Of a stretch of 64,000 nucleotides of DNA, positions 46,329 through 58,294 are shown piece after piece. Source of the DNA: Lineus longissimus (taxonomy: Eukaryota; Nemertea; Pilidiophora; Heteronemertea; Lineidae); assembly GCF_910592395.1 (NCBI RefSeq), contig NC_088324.1, positions 6,166,953 to 6,230,952 of the forward strand. The letters run 5' to 3'. The position numbers and the translations under genes are program-made. Position 1 is the stretch's first letter, and each line of letters opens with the position of its first letter. The notes under the pieces were generated by a model, which did no database searches, was not told the origin of the DNA, and was given only the letters and a program-made list of their open reading frames with translations.

Positions 46329-48433
46329 CAGTAAGTAGTTTGAATTTTATCGGTCTTTTCGCAAGTTAGGCCAAACCTTATTAAAGAGTGCGTAATGGGT
46401 ACAAGAGGGGTGTTCAAAGCACACACTACCGCAAGGAATATTATGACACGATCAGGACAGATTGTCCTGTCATAGGATAATGTTCAATTCATGCCATTTG
46501 AAAAAGACATGAGTAAGCCAAAGTTTGAAGAAAGCATTGATGCATTCTGATTTGAATGATCACTTAACTTTGAATGGGCCTAGATCAGTAGATGACTGAC
46601 CAACACTAAAGCTGACCTGTCCGAAATTACACTTTATTTCCAATCATGAAAAATTCAGTACATTCGGTTTTTCAAAATGTTCTTTTCTAAATCAAGTCTC
46701 ATTACTTTTAAGGTACATTCAGATTTCTGACCATGGGAACAGTGGAAATATAAGGCATCACCTGGATCATTATTCTCAAGGTCATCAAAATCAATCTCAT
46801 TGTCCTCAGCATCTTCATCTGCATCTTCGAGAAGGTCATTAGCAATATTTTTGTACTCCCCGTTTTCATTCGGGACGAGTCCGGCTACCTGAAAGGCACG
46901 TGCTGTGGATTCAGGAGGGACGTCATCCCAAGCTCGGCTATGTAAAACAGATGCAAGGGGTATTCTGGGACTGGTGCCATCGGCTGCAGTATTTGCATGC
47001 TTCCAGTCTTTCCAGCGGCGCTGACGTGAGCTTTAAATGCCCTCATAATGGTCAAGTCCAAAGGTTGACTCATAGATGTGCACCGCGCGCGAATGTTATC
47101 AAGGAGCACACCAGCTTCTACAATAGGGGCACAGAATTCACCAGCCAAGTGAGGTCTAAACTGATCTAAGAGTAAAAGCCTTGTATTTGGTTCAAATTCA
47201 CCAATGAATGGAGAAAAGACTTCATCAAGCCAATGTTGGAGTGTGTCATGATTCCCCCACCCTGACCGTGGTGAAGTGACACGGACATTTTCAGGAATGT
47301 TACAAAGTCCACGAATTTCTCGGATGAAGCCTGGTTCTGTGAACACAATATGAGCTGGCATTTTTTCCCCATTAGATCGAATTGTCAACCCAACGGTGCA
47401 TCCTAATTTAGAATTGCCCCTTGAAGTTTTAACGTCAACATCCCCCTGTCTCGGATTAGCTGCCGCATACATGGGCAGAAAGTCCAACTGACAAAAGGTT
47501 TGATTCATATTATAAATTGCATGTTGCCTCACTCTATCCCTGACGTTTCCTTGAAATCGGCGGACACGCTCATTAGCGTCAACTGGAATCGAAGTGGTGT
47601 TTCTTGTCTTGCGACAAAATACAATCCGTTTCCGTTTCAAGAAATCGCTGATCCATCCTGGAGAGAAAGATGGACCGCTCCGGTCGGTTCAAAAGGTAGT
47701 TTTCTCTATCATCACCTGGAAGCTCATCCCACCAGCGGTGGAATTCCAGCTCGGCAGCATGGACCCGATCAACTCTGGATACGGGGAGGGCAAGACGAGA
47801 AATTCTAGAAATCGGTTGTAAACCTGCTCCTCTACTTGTGGCCACCATCCGTCGTGGTCGCTTCTAACCCTCCTACTTTGAGCATTGTTCTCGGTCTGCT
47901 CCATTAACATTTCCCGATTTGCTATCCATCTTCGCAATGACGTAACTGCAAACCCGAAGCGTCTGGCATACTCTGCCACATTAAGCAGCCAACCATGTTC
48001 AATCGCATGTTCGCAATCGAGGACGTGGCGCAATCGTACAGTTACACTATAGCTGTTGTGACGTCTTGGTAGTCTAGAACTAGCAACTTCATCATCCTCA
48101 TCAGTGTCCATACCAATGGCAGTTGAGAGTATGAACACGAGATACAACATATGTTTTCGAATTTTCGCATTGGGCATTATCTCCAGCTGGAAAAGGTCTG
48201 TCCTGAAGCTCATAGGCCTGCATGTACCATAAACCTACCTGTACTTATTACATCACGGCAATAATCGAGTCAAACAGTCCACACGCATGGGAACATCAAG
48301 CCTGGCTGAAAATTGATAGGGCCAAGTTGACGCTACTCCAGGATCTAATGCTTACCTGATTTCTCCCATTATGGGCCGCAAATTGGTTTTGGCTGTAAAC
48401 TAGTCCGAAGACCGATAAAATCCGAACTTACTG
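46329..48433 (-). mobile_element. Pogo/Tigger-like element P4, best preserved
   Basis: Complete termini and TA borders, about 2.1 kb. The right part is nearly identical to the P3 right terminus and flank, marking L5 and L6 units as recent sisters. Confidence 0.85.
46655..48177 (-). pseudogene. Pogo-like transposase relic (P4)
   Basis: It starts MPNAKIRKH at 48177. Domains in order are the N-terminal HTH, an acidic/Trp linker (HDGWWPQVEEQV), a CENP-B-type HTH and DDE. A 251-codon stretch (46885-47640) is uninterrupted and contains NMNQT at the first catalytic position (Asn for Asp), LLLLDQFRPH and CTSMSQPLDL, 35 residues apart (DD35D-like spacing). A frameshift near 47650-47700 and another near 46880 prevent a full protein. 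The frame ends at TGA 46655-46657. Confidence 0.8.
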
Positions 48434-48778
48434 TATATACTAACTGGCTTGAGGCCACTTCGGGTCACTTTAGCCCATTGGTAATAGGAAGGTTTCGCAC
48501 CGTTACGAACTACGAAAACCGAGCACGAAAATCGAAAGAAGACGAAGAAATATTCTCATAGGGGAGCAAAATCTAAAGTCTTCTCCTGCTTGTTGGCTGG
48601 GGAAGCTTAATGTAACGAAGAATTGGAAATAGTTTTATTATAATAGTGGATAAAAATCAATAGTCTTCACCAATCAACAAGCTTAATCAACAACATTACC
48701 TAACATCCGGAAAGCAACTATCACTGACATGTTTGCCATCACGTGACCAGTTCAATTTCTATCATTTTTATTTCGTAG
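48434..48778. other. Intron end before L6
   Basis: As for 42454-42798. One arm of the inverted repeat has two changes (CCAATCAACAAGC). Confidence 0.55.
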
Positions 48779-49341
48779 CCTATCTGGAAATGCGAAGTAC
48801 GTCATGTCTCTAGTTTTTGGGAAAGTGCTTCAGTTTAATGATAAGCACGCATCTGCAACTCTACCTTATATAAATACATTCAAATACAAACATATTACAA
48901 TTACCTTTTATATAAGATTCCTTCAGGGCAAGCTTGTCCAAAAGTGGGTATGTTTCTGTACTGATGTAGAAAGAATTTGCATAGGAAATAACCAATATCA
49001 GCTAGTGAGGATTGGTGTGTGGCACAGGGATACCTCTAAACATATCAATGTGCGATACATTTTTCACTTTTACATCGGCTATCAATGGATTGGCAGTCGC
49101 AAATGTTGGCAGCATATTGCTGTTACAATTACCAGGAATAAGTCTATTCCTAAGCCCCATGTCAAACTTTATAGGAACGGGAACCTCTTAAGAATGACAA
49201 AGTGTAAGCGATATAAAGAAAAGCATAAGTGGAGAAAGGTTTCATTTTTGGGTAAATTCATTCAAATGAATCAAATGTCGAATTTTAGGTTTTACCCAAC
49301 TATAGCGACAAAACTTGATATTTTGAGGAGCAAAAAAAGAG
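48779..49341 (+). CDS. LamG-like lectin domain exon L6
   Basis: 187 codons, fall-back stop 49368-49370. Differences from L5 include Gln to Leu, Val to Arg, Ser to Trp, Val to Gly, Glu to Lys, Tyr to Cys and Val to Lys. A second cysteine appears at MTKCKRY. An in-frame ATG near the exon start (codon for Met in place of Glu) is a private change. Confidence 0.75.
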
Positions 49342-49370
49342 GTAGGTTGGTCAACTCGTTAAATATCTGA

Positions 49371-50161
49371 GCCTGAGGGCTTCACCACCACTATGAAGAC
49401 GAGTTTTAGGAAATTATTTTGCTGGGAGACGTAGTAGACGCACTGCCAGTGTATTTTTATGTGTTCAGGCAATTACAAGTTATGTCATCTGCCACCGAGG
49501 TTGTTTGGGGCTCTCCCCGATTCGCCAAGCAAAAAGGAAACATCTATATCTACAGCAAGACGTCACAGCGTAGATATATGGCTCCATGCAGCGCCTTACT
49601 AGTGCATCGGTCCTCATGGAGAGGATCGACGCATGGAGGGCTGACTCGGTTCAAATCGGAGTCAACATCGGAATAGCATGATAATTCGGGCGGATTTTGA
49701 ATTTTTCCTTTTTTTGTGAAATTTGTCGATGGAAACAACTTTATAGAGGTGACTGGGCAGCCGACAGCTTGGGAATACTGCCCTTACTAATACCAACGGT
49801 CCTTCAAACAAGCATATTTCGGCTCAAATTCAAATATTAGCTTCTTGTCTCCTCCAATAATGAACTTTGGAATAGCTTTATAGTACAATTTGAGAAATAT
49901 TGGCATCTGTTCAACAAGATAGCTGCCGAAACATGAACATTAGTTGCAGCGAACATATGCCGAACAGGGTATTTTGCAAAAGCTTTCTTCATTCTTGATA
50001 TTGTGCTGCTCGAGGGGAAATTGCTGAAAACAATGCATAGGCCTATTCGTGAATGTGGCAGTTGTCTTTATGTCTAAAACACCTCGAGAGCTTTTTCAAG
50101 TAATAAAAGCTTAATAGCTATCCAGATCAGAGTTCAATATATTTACAGCAATATAGTAATA
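49371..50161. other. Spacer after L6
   Basis: It shares the large deletion of the L5 spacer. The switched block is at about 49553-49806 (minus). The spacer continues across the Tc1-like insertion to N5. Confidence 0.55.
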
Positions 50162-51807
50162 CACTGTTGGGCAAAATGGTTGTCACCCCTGCGATGGCAT
50201 ATATGATTGCATAATCATTTCTAATTTATGTTGATACGGTAAACATTAATGAGTGGAAACTTTGCAGTTGTACACACATGGTATTAGCGGGTGTTTTTGG
50301 ACCACAAACTTGCACATGTTTGCCATCAATTGCTTATTAATTGACATTTTATCTACGGAGGCTCATCAGGGACCTTAACTATGGTAAACATCTTTGTCAT
50401 TGTTTCACTCTTTTCTCTCCATCTGACCAGATTTGATTGTTCAAATTGATAGGAATTGCACAATTGGGTAATTTCTCACTGCTTGCATACCTAATATCGC
50501 GTATTGCCCCCACGGGCTGAAATGAGCGCTGCAATTCGTCGGGACATGCTTGTAACGCCTTCGTTGGGGGATTTCGCCCCAAATACGGATAATTGCATCA
50601 CCAAGGTCGGCAAGGTTCTGAGGCTGAGGGTCCAAATTTTCGAGTTCTCTGCCGATATGGTCCCACAGGTGCTCTATGGGTTCATATCCGGGCTGTAAGG
50701 AGGCCAGTCCAGACGGTTGACGTCTTGTTCGTGCAAGAAATTGTTCACTATTGCTGCTCTGTGGGGGTCTGGCGTTGTCGTCTGCAGGTGTCCAGTTGTT
50801 GCCGAAGTGGGCCCTTGCTTCTGGCAGCACGTGATCTCGGAGGCTCTCCAAGTAGAGGAGACCGTTTACATTTTGCTCTAGGACGCGGACTGCAGTTTTT
50901 CCATGATAATGAATGGCGCCCCAGATATGGACTGAACCACCTCCAAATGGAACACGCAGGGCTACACAGTCTTCCCGAAGCTGCTCGCCTGGTAATCGAC
51001 GAACTCTGACCCTGCCATCAACGCGGAACAGCAAGAAACGGGAATCGTCACCAAAGACGATGTGGCGCCACATTTCGTCCGGCACGTCAGCATGTGCTCT
51101 CGCCCACAGAGGCCGTCGACGTTTTGCCGCATCTGTCAATTTTGGACAGACTACCTGCCTTCTTGCATGATACCCGACAGCAATCAGCCTACGGTTTACT
51201 GTTGTCCGACTAGCGTCAACATTATCCAGGTTGTGCCAGTCATTGCGCAGCTGTGTCGTCGTTTTCTTACGATCTGCACGGCAACGAAGCAAGAGATGAC
51301 GGTCGTCTCTTTCATTAGAGATGCGAGGTCGACCAGTAGATCTCCGAACGTTAACATTACCGTCCTGTCGCCACTTCGAAATCCACCTTTGCACCGTCCT
51401 TTTCGAAAGTCCCATTACTTCGGCGATGGCGCCAGGACCTTGCCCGCTGCGCCACCTTCCAATGGCCTCCCCTCGCTGAATTTGGCTGTATTGGCCGGGA
51501 ATGACAAGTTCTCCATATGCTGGTCAAGAAAATCTAATAGGATTGCGTTGGTTAAAAAGGAGAATGCACGAAAACTTAGTAGGCTGTGGACTAGGCATAG
51601 GAACGAAAGGACATGGTCAGCAGAAACACTCCTTTTATAGTGTCTTATTACATCACACGACTGCCATACCACGAAATTGAATTAGGTCACTCATGTCAAT
51701 TTCAATCTAAGAATGGAAGAAATCTGACCATGATTGTGGAGAAATATGGATATAAACCTGAAACTCACAATTTTCTATAGGGGTGACAACCATTTTGCCC
51801 AACAGTG
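50162..51807 (-). mobile_element. Tc1/mariner-like element
   Basis: Perfect 27-base terminal inverted repeats (50162-50188 and 51781-51807) begin CACTGTTGGGCAAAATGG. Sister units have the uninterrupted site TAATATGTCTA (for example near 44179). The left border is TA and the right border CA, so the TA duplication has one changed base or was imperfect. The element is 1646 bases and occurs in this unit only. Confidence 0.9.
50441..51546 (-). pseudogene. Tc1-like transposase, frameshifted
   Basis: The uninterrupted frame 50441-51415 (324 codons) has the paired HTH region (MGLSKRTVQRWISKW, STGRPR) and DDE motifs: VFGDDSRF, ADDNARP, and PIEHLWDHIG with the catalytic Glu. The last Asp and Glu are 34 residues apart, as in Tc1 (DD34E). 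Between them the frame is shifted by one base and restored just before PIEHLW, so about 30 residues are out of register, including the usual WPPYSPD-type motif. Upstream, homology continues to about 51546 (GQYSQIQRGEAIGRW) without a start, behind another frameshift. Probably inactive. Confidence 0.85.
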
Positions 51808-51952
51808 CATGTCTATAGTATGAGAAGTTCCTTATATGTAAATTGTCGATCAGACGAATGCTAAGCCAGCTATGTGCCAAAGAATAAACCAGGCACAAGA
51901 CCAATGATACTGGGTTAAGGAAGTTTTGTTAATGCTTTCCACTCTTCCGTAG
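51808..51952. other. Spacer between Tc1-like element and N5
   Basis: This is the remainder of the LamG-PAN spacer, ending in the acceptor CTCTTCCGTAG. Confidence 0.5.
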
Positions 51953-52142
51953 CATTCTTGTTCACCAAACAAGGTACAGTGCACGAAACTTTACAAGAAT
52001 TAGTAGTTGTGGAACATATTCAATCTAAGCTTGATTGTACCAGAGAATGCTTGAGACAATTCATGACTAGTGAGGCAGAAAAGTGTCTCGGGTTCCTTTA
52101 CGAAGTCAGAAGAACCAGTTGTGCGGTTTACAAAGTATTTGT
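51953..52142 (+). CDS. PAN-like exon N5
   Basis: Standard 190-base exon. It differs from N3 mainly at HIQSKL for HIRSKL, VVVEH for VIVEH and YKVF for YNVF. The frame is open to 52215. Confidence 0.65.
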
Positions 52143-52334
52143 GTCGATCTCATCTTTAAATAATTATGGAGCGACAACAACCAGGTATCAACGACAGGAA
52201 TTTGCATGCACCTAAAGTAATAGAGCTCACTATCTAAGGAACAAAGCAAGATATTACATTTTCATTGAAAAAAAATTGTTGTAAATCATCTGACCCATCT
52301 TTTCTGAAAATGGCATGACGATAGCACTGATAAT

Positions 52335-53696
52335 GAAACTGCCAGGGGCCATTGTGCTCACCGTATAGATATTTTGTGCTTTGGAATTCATCCAGATTAA
52401 GAAACATTGTACATGTATAGTATATAGGTCAAACCAAAGTCGGTATGACACGTGATGTATCATTGCTTGTAGTAAGTACCATAAGAATATCATCAAAAAC
52501 AAGTCACTAATGAAAAAGATATTGCACGTTTAACCTATTTTAGTTTTTGCCTCCTGGTGGCCGAGTTGGTACCAGTTCAGATCGAAATTCGGTGTCCGAG
52601 GTTACATGACGTAGGGAGTCATGTGTATCAAATTTCAAGTTCAAAGCTTTAGTGGTTAAGAAACGTGCCATTGTTACAATCAAACGACCAATTTACGCCA
52701 TTTGACCTCTGTGACCTTGAAAAGCAGGTCAGATCAAAAATTCATATGATATGTGATGTATCCTTGCTAGGAGAAATTCAGGGTCAGAGGTCACCTGACC
52801 TAGGGGGTCCTTTAAACAAAGTCTCAAGTTCATAGCCCTAGGGGTTAACAAACGTTCCACAGATTCGATCAAATGGCCAATTTACACCATTTGACCTCTG
52901 TGACCTTGACAAGTATGTCAAATCAAAAACCCGTATCATATGTGATGTATCCTTGCTAAGAGTATCTACCATAAAAATTTTACCAAAAACTAATCAGTAA
53001 TAAGCGAGATATGGCACTATTAAAATTTTTGGTTTTGGCCACCTGGGGGCCAAGTTAAAAATCAGACCAGAGTACTAAGTTTAAAGTACTAAGTTTAAAG
53101 TTCATAGCTTAAGTGGTTAAGAAACGTGCCATATTTACACACAAACGGCCAATTCACACCATTTGACCTCTGTAACCTTGAAAAGTACGCCACATCGACC
53201 TGATTTTTTGTGAACATGTAGAGCTATGTAACAGGTGTCTACATACCAAATTTAAAGATTATAGGACGAATAAAGACAAAACGTGCCACTATCGGTGAAA
53301 TTTTAGAGTTTGACCTCTGTGACCTTGAAAAGTAGGTTAAATCAAAAACCCGTATGATATGTAATGTATCCTTGCTAGGGGTACATACCATGAAATGTTT
53401 CTCAAAAACAAATCAGTGATAAATGAGATATTGCACATTTTAACTTTTCAGTTTTAGCCCCCTGGTGGCAAAGTCAAGAATCAGACCGGAGCGAAATTCA
53501 GTTTCAGGGTACATATGACCTTGAAAATGATGTATATAAAGTTTCAGGTACATAGCACAAGCGGTTAAGAAACGTGCCACAGGATACGACGACGACGACG
53601 GACGACGACGACGACGGACGACGACGACGACGGACGACGACGACGACGAAGGACGACGGACACTGCGGTATCGTATAGACTCCCCTACGGTGAGCC
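52335..53696. mobile_element. AGGTCA-rich repeat element, copy 3 (longest)
   Basis: Inserted between GATAAT and AATAAGTGAGC; the uninterrupted site is visible near 32220. About 1.36 kb with at least four internal repeat blocks. TGACCTCTGTGACCT (direct half-sites, spacing 3) occurs at 52703-52717, 52892-52906 and 53311-53325. AGGTCACCTGACCT (inverted, spacing 2) occurs at 52788-52801. Ends are GCTCACCG and CGGTGAGCC. Confidence 0.65.
53587..53661. repeat. GAC-rich microsatellite
   Basis: An imperfect (GAC)n array with interspersed GGAC steps of about 15-16 bases, near the right end of the AGGTCA-element. Shorter versions occur at about 1103-1140 and 38822-38850 in copies 1 and 2. Confidence 0.8.
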
Positions 53697-54638
53697 AATA
53701 AGTGAGCTGCGAGATAACGACTGAGATAAACAAGAGACAAGGTAGCTCATCAATGTGGTACAAATTAGTTACGTGACTGAAAAAATCTAACCCACTTGCA
53801 CAACTTCACATATTACCTATTATCCCTGAAAGTAAAAGCTCTCCGCCATGCAGGGTGAATCCCCCCTACAGGTAACTATGCAGCGACGTCAAGCCGATAT
53901 CAACTACAGGAATTTTGAAAATTAAATCACAGCGAGTGGAGCTGCAAAATGATAATATGCTCCTAGGATGTCTGTACGGAAAGCTCAGGTGGAAAGGGGA
54001 AAAGGAAATGGGAAAAGCGTAATGCTGAAAGTATAAATCGCTTGAAATCTGCGGGTTTTTTGGTTGATGCGCTTGATAACAAGTAAGACCTGTAAGAAAG
54101 GCAAACTAATGAAGAAAAACGCCGACTCATATAACGCATGAGACGATAATAATGACGCAATTAGTCACAAACAGCTCAATATTGATGACTCATCGAAAGT
54201 CTTTAAAAATCTATATCGTAAATGATGACTTGGATATTTGTACAAATTTTGACTTTCGCTCTTATAAATTAATGATATGTACCACACACACACAAACAAC
54301 GAGAGCATTGCTGTAAATACAATTGAAAGTTATTCCAAATTGTGATCATTGAAATTACAGGTGATAAAGATTGATACCTTTTTTATAGGCCACCCGATAT
54401 ATCCTTTCAAACTCAATCTACTTTCCACTCAAGCAAAAAATGATTTATTAGTAACAAAGACACAAGAAACATTTTGTTTCTCATAGCGAGAACTCGATCA
54501 ATATAATAATATATAGATATTAAACGTATTGACTTCATATAGTTCATATAATGTAATATTACAACGGCGAATTCAAAGCAAAACTGGACATTCAAGGCAC
54601 TAGGTCGTATTCGACTTGGTACAAGAGTAAGACCGATT
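53697..54638. other. Spacer to S9, with candidate promoter
   Basis: The TATA-like stretch near 54500 is extended by one ATA step (ATATAATAATATATAG). A (CA)n run lies at about 54283-54295. No gene is seen. Confidence 0.5.
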
Positions 54639-54813
54639 ATGACAGTTGATCGGAATCATGGCATAGATTCCAAAAACGTGCTGTTAATTAACTTCAACTT
54701 TTGCTGGTGTTTGATGGTGGCATCAGTGATGATTTCCTTGTCATACTTAATGTGCATATGTGCGCTTATAACATTTAATATAGGAGGTGTGATTGCTGGC
54801 TCTCCCCCGAAAG
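54639..54813 (+). CDS. Signal-peptide exon S9
   Basis: The core reads SLSYLMCICALITFNIGGVIAG, with the cleavage region VIAG instead of VTAG, which still has a small residue at -1. It lacks the 22-base leader segment, like S0 and S10. Normal donor. Confidence 0.6.
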
Positions 54814-55235
54814 GTAAGATAGAGACCACGATATAAGGGCATTGTTGTTCCCAACAAGTTAGTCAGTGATTTGGCTTTAACTTACGAACATAACCTAAGG
54901 TCAAAGTACACGCTATATTCGTGACGTAACATGTTTGAATAACTGGCCTCGGCCTAGAACACCGATGATGGGCCAGACGAACATGTGTTAATGCTGAAAG
55001 ATGAAATGCTTGTGACCACGTACGGGGGGGGGGGGGCTGTTCCTAAATAAAGTCTCTATAGTTTAAGTATTCGCTGCAAGAAACCGTCTTTTATGGGTTC
55101 TAGTACTTGTTTCACAAACGCTTATTAAAAATATTACAAATACTAATGTTATTATAATATGATTGTTAGCTCTTCTGGATTACAAGCTTGATGGATCTGA
55201 TCCGGATATACGGTTTGTATATCACAGTACATATA
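54814..55235. other. Intron segment S9 to P5
   Basis: G run of about 13 bases at 55024-55036. Nothing else is supported. Confidence 0.5.
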
Positions 55236-57360
55236 CAGTAAGTAGTTTGAATTTTATCGGTCTTTTCGCAAGTTAGGCCAAACCTTATTAAAGAGTGCGT
55301 AATGGGTACAAGAGGGGTGTTCAAAGCACACACTACCGCAAGGAAGATTATGACACAATCAGGACAGATTGTCCTGTCATACGATAATGTTTAATTCATG
55401 TCATTTGAAAATGACATGAGTAAGCCAGAGTTTGAAGAAAGCATTGATTCATTCTGATTTGAATGATCACTTAACTTTGAATGGGCCTAGATCAGTAGAT
55501 GACTGACCAACACTAAAGCTGACCTGTCCGAAATTACACTTTATTTCCAATCATGAAAAATTCAGTACATTTGGTTTTTAAAAATGTCCTTTTCTAAATC
55601 AATTCTTATTACTTTTAAGGTACATTCAGATTTCTGACCATGGGAACAGTTGAATTATAAGGCATCACCTGGACCATTATTCTCAATGTCATCAAAATCA
55701 ATCTCACTGTTCTCAGCATCTTCATTTGCATCTTCGAGAAGGTCATTAGCAATATTTCTGTACTCCCCGTTTTCATTGGGGACGAGTCCGGCTACCTGAA
55801 AGGTACGTGCTGTGGATTCAGGAGGGACGTCATCCGAAGCTCGACTATGTAGAACAGATGCAAGGGGTATTCTGGGACAGGTGCCATCGGCTGCAGTATT
55901 TGCATGCTTCCAGTCTTTCCAGCGGCGCTGACGTGAGCTTTAAATGCCCTCTTAATGGTCAAGTCTAAAGGTTGACTCATAGATGTGCACCGCGCGCGAA
56001 TGTTATCAAGGAGCACACCAGCTCCTACAATAGGGGCACAGAATTCATCAGCCAAGTGAGGTATAAACTGATCTAAGAGTAAAAGCCTTGTATTTGGTTC
56101 AAATTCACCAATGAATGGAGAAAAGACTTCATCAAGCCAATGTTGGAGTGTGTCATGATTCTCCAACCCTGACCGTGATGAAGTGACACGGACATTTTCA
56201 GGAATGTTTCTAAGTCCACGAATTTCTCGGATGAAGCCTGGTTCTCTGAACACAATATGGGCTGGCATTTTTTCCCCATTAGATCGAATTGTCAACCCAA
56301 CGGTACATCCTAATTTAGAATTGCCCCTTGAAGTTTTAACGTCAACATCCCTCTATCCCGGAGTAGCTGCCGTATACATGGGCAGAAAGTCAGACTGACA
56401 AAAGGTTTCATTCATATTGTAAATTGTATGTTGTCACACTGTGTCCCTGTCGTTTCCTTGAAATCGGCGGTAACGCTCATTAGCGTCAGCTGGAATCGAA
56501 GTCGTGTTTCTTGTCTTGCGACGAAATACAATACGTTTCCGTATCAAGAAATCGCTGATCCATCCTGGAGAGCACTGAAAGATGGACCGCTCCGGCCGGT
56601 TCAAAGGTAGTTGTCTCTATCATCACCTGGAAGCTCATCCCACCAGCGGTGAAATTCCAGCTCGGCAGCATGGACCAGATCACCTCTGGAGACGGGGTGG
56701 GCAAGACGAGAAATTCGAGAAATCGGTTGTGAACCTGCTCCTCCACTTGTGGCCACCATCCGTCGTGGTCGCTTCTGACCCTGCTACTTGGAGCATTGTT
56801 CTCGGCCTGCTCCATTAACGTTTCCCGATTTGCTATCCATCTTCGCAATGACGTAACTGCCAACCTGAAGCGTCTGGCATACTCTGCCACATTAAGCAGC
56901 CAACCATGTTCAATCGCATGTTCGCAATCGAGGACGTGGCGCAATGGTGCAGTTACACTATAGCTGTTGTGACGTCTTGGTAGTCTAGAACTATCAACTT
57001 CATCATCCTCATCAGTGTCCATACCAATGGCAGTTGAGAGTATGAACACAAGATACAACATATGTTTTCGTATTTTCGCATTGGGCATTATCTCCAGCTG
57101 GAAAAGGTCTGTCTCTCCACCTGGAAAAGGTCTGTCCTGAAGCTCATAGGCCTGCATGTACCATAATCCTACCTGTACCTATTACATCACGGCAATAATC
57201 GAGTCAAACAGACCACTCTCATGGGGACATCAAGCCTGGCTGAAAATTGGTTAGGCCAAGTTGACGCTACTCACGACCCCAGGATCTAATGCTTACCTGA
57301 TTTCTCCCATTGTGGGCCTCAAATTGGTTTTGGCTGTAAACTAGGCCGAAGACCGATAAA
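55236..57360 (-). mobile_element. Pogo/Tigger-like element P5, right terminus deleted
   Basis: The left terminus is intact. The right side breaks off at GACCGATAAA (57360) and continues in intron sequence, so the outer part of the right terminal repeat and about 40 bases of flank are lost. Confidence 0.8.
55655..57087 (-). pseudogene. Pogo-like transposase relic (P5)
   Basis: It starts MPNAKIRKH at 57087 and ends at TAA 55655-55657. The frame 55792-56295 covers the DDE half with NMNET just upstream in another frame. The N-terminal 223-codon frame runs from upstream of 57087 to 56486. Frame breaks near 56450 and 56600 separate the parts. Confidence 0.75.
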
Positions 57361-57533
57361 ATGGTAATAGGCAGGTTTCGCACCGTTACGAACTACGAAA
57401 ACCGAGCACGAAAATCGAAAGAAGACGTAGAAATATTCTCAGAGGGGAGCAAAATCTAAAGTCTTCTCCTGCTTGTTGGCTGGGGAAGCCTAATGTAACG
57501 AAGAATTAGAAATAGTTTTATTATAATAGTGGA
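57361..57533. other. Intron segment between P5 and the foldback insertion
   Basis: It contains one arm of the inverted repeat (GCTTGTTGGCTGG at about 57471-57483). The second arm lies beyond the insertion, near 58186-58198. Confidence 0.5.
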
Positions 57534-58170
57534 TGAAAATTCTAAAATACCTTGGTACCGTAAAGTCAACTTTTAAATGGAAAATGCATAAGCCTCGTTC
57601 TGAGAGTGGAGTGTTTTGGACACGCAACCAAGATGCTCTACCAAAGTTCCCTCGGGTTGCACTAAAATGTGGAACCATGCACACAGCTCACTTCAGAAGT
57701 TTGAGGCTCTCAAAACACTGCTTCAAACACAAATCAGCCAAGGAAGCATCAACCACCCTAAGTTTTTTAATGAGCACTACACATATTTGCTGAGAAAAAC
57801 GCTCCAAATAGCCCATTTGCGCGGATTTTAGCGTCACTTGAGCGAGCCGATCCGGACTTCCTATACGGGCTGCCGTAACATAATGTAAACAACGGCGCTA
57901 CCGGCGCTCCGGGCAGGCGATGGATGGAATTTGCCAAATTCGCACATATTCAAGTTATTTCGTGGCCTATCTTTTTAAGTTTGAGGTATTTTAGAATAGA
58001 AATTGAACCCTCGGCTTCGGACCTTGGTTGAGTTACCAAGACACTCTCGGGTGGAGCTAAAATTTCGTACAAACCCGCGCCTGTCGGCTCGGGTTTGGAC
58101 TGTATTTTAGCTCCACCCTCGAGTGTCTTGGTAACTCAACCAAGGTCCTCCGCCTCGGGTTCAATTCCTT
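57534..58170. mobile_element. Foldback-type insertion of about 0.64 kb
   Basis: It is absent from all sister introns, which read GTGGATTAAAATCAATAG. The base composition of its middle (GGCGCTACCGGCGCTCCGGG) is unlike the surroundings. The right quarter is a long hairpin. A 71-codon frame (57616-57831) shows no recognised domain. The class of element is unknown to me. Confidence 0.6.
58001..58166. repeat. Long hairpin with 63-base arms
   Basis: Arms 58001-58063 and 58104-58166 are inverted copies with a 40-base loop. Pairing is perfect over about 50 positions (GACCTTGGTTGAGTTACCAA and its complement) but fails in two short patches, CTCGGCTTCGG against CTCCGCCTCGG and a CTCGGG/CTCGAG patch. 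In the first patch the two arms resemble each other in direct rather than inverted orientation. Confidence 0.8.
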
Positions 58171-58294
58171 AATCAATAGTCTTCACCAGCCAACAAGCTT
58201 AATTAAAAACATCACCTTACAACCGGATAGCAACTATCACTTATATGTTTACCATCCCGTGACCAGCTCAATTTTTATCTTTTGTATTTCGCAG
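58171..58294. other. Intron end before L7
   Basis: Normal class B intron end with a TTTCGCAG acceptor, where the other copies have TTTCGTAG. Confidence 0.55.

Noticed and set aside
50593-51640. Plus-strand open frames of 138 and 192 codons
   Set aside because: They are shadows of the Tc1-like transposase on the other strand.
53587-53661. CRISPR-like array in the GAC repeats
   Set aside because: It has no spacers and a simple trinucleotide basis.
57616-57831. Gene inside the foldback insertion
   Set aside because: 71 codons with no recognised motif. It has no second copy in the window for comparison.
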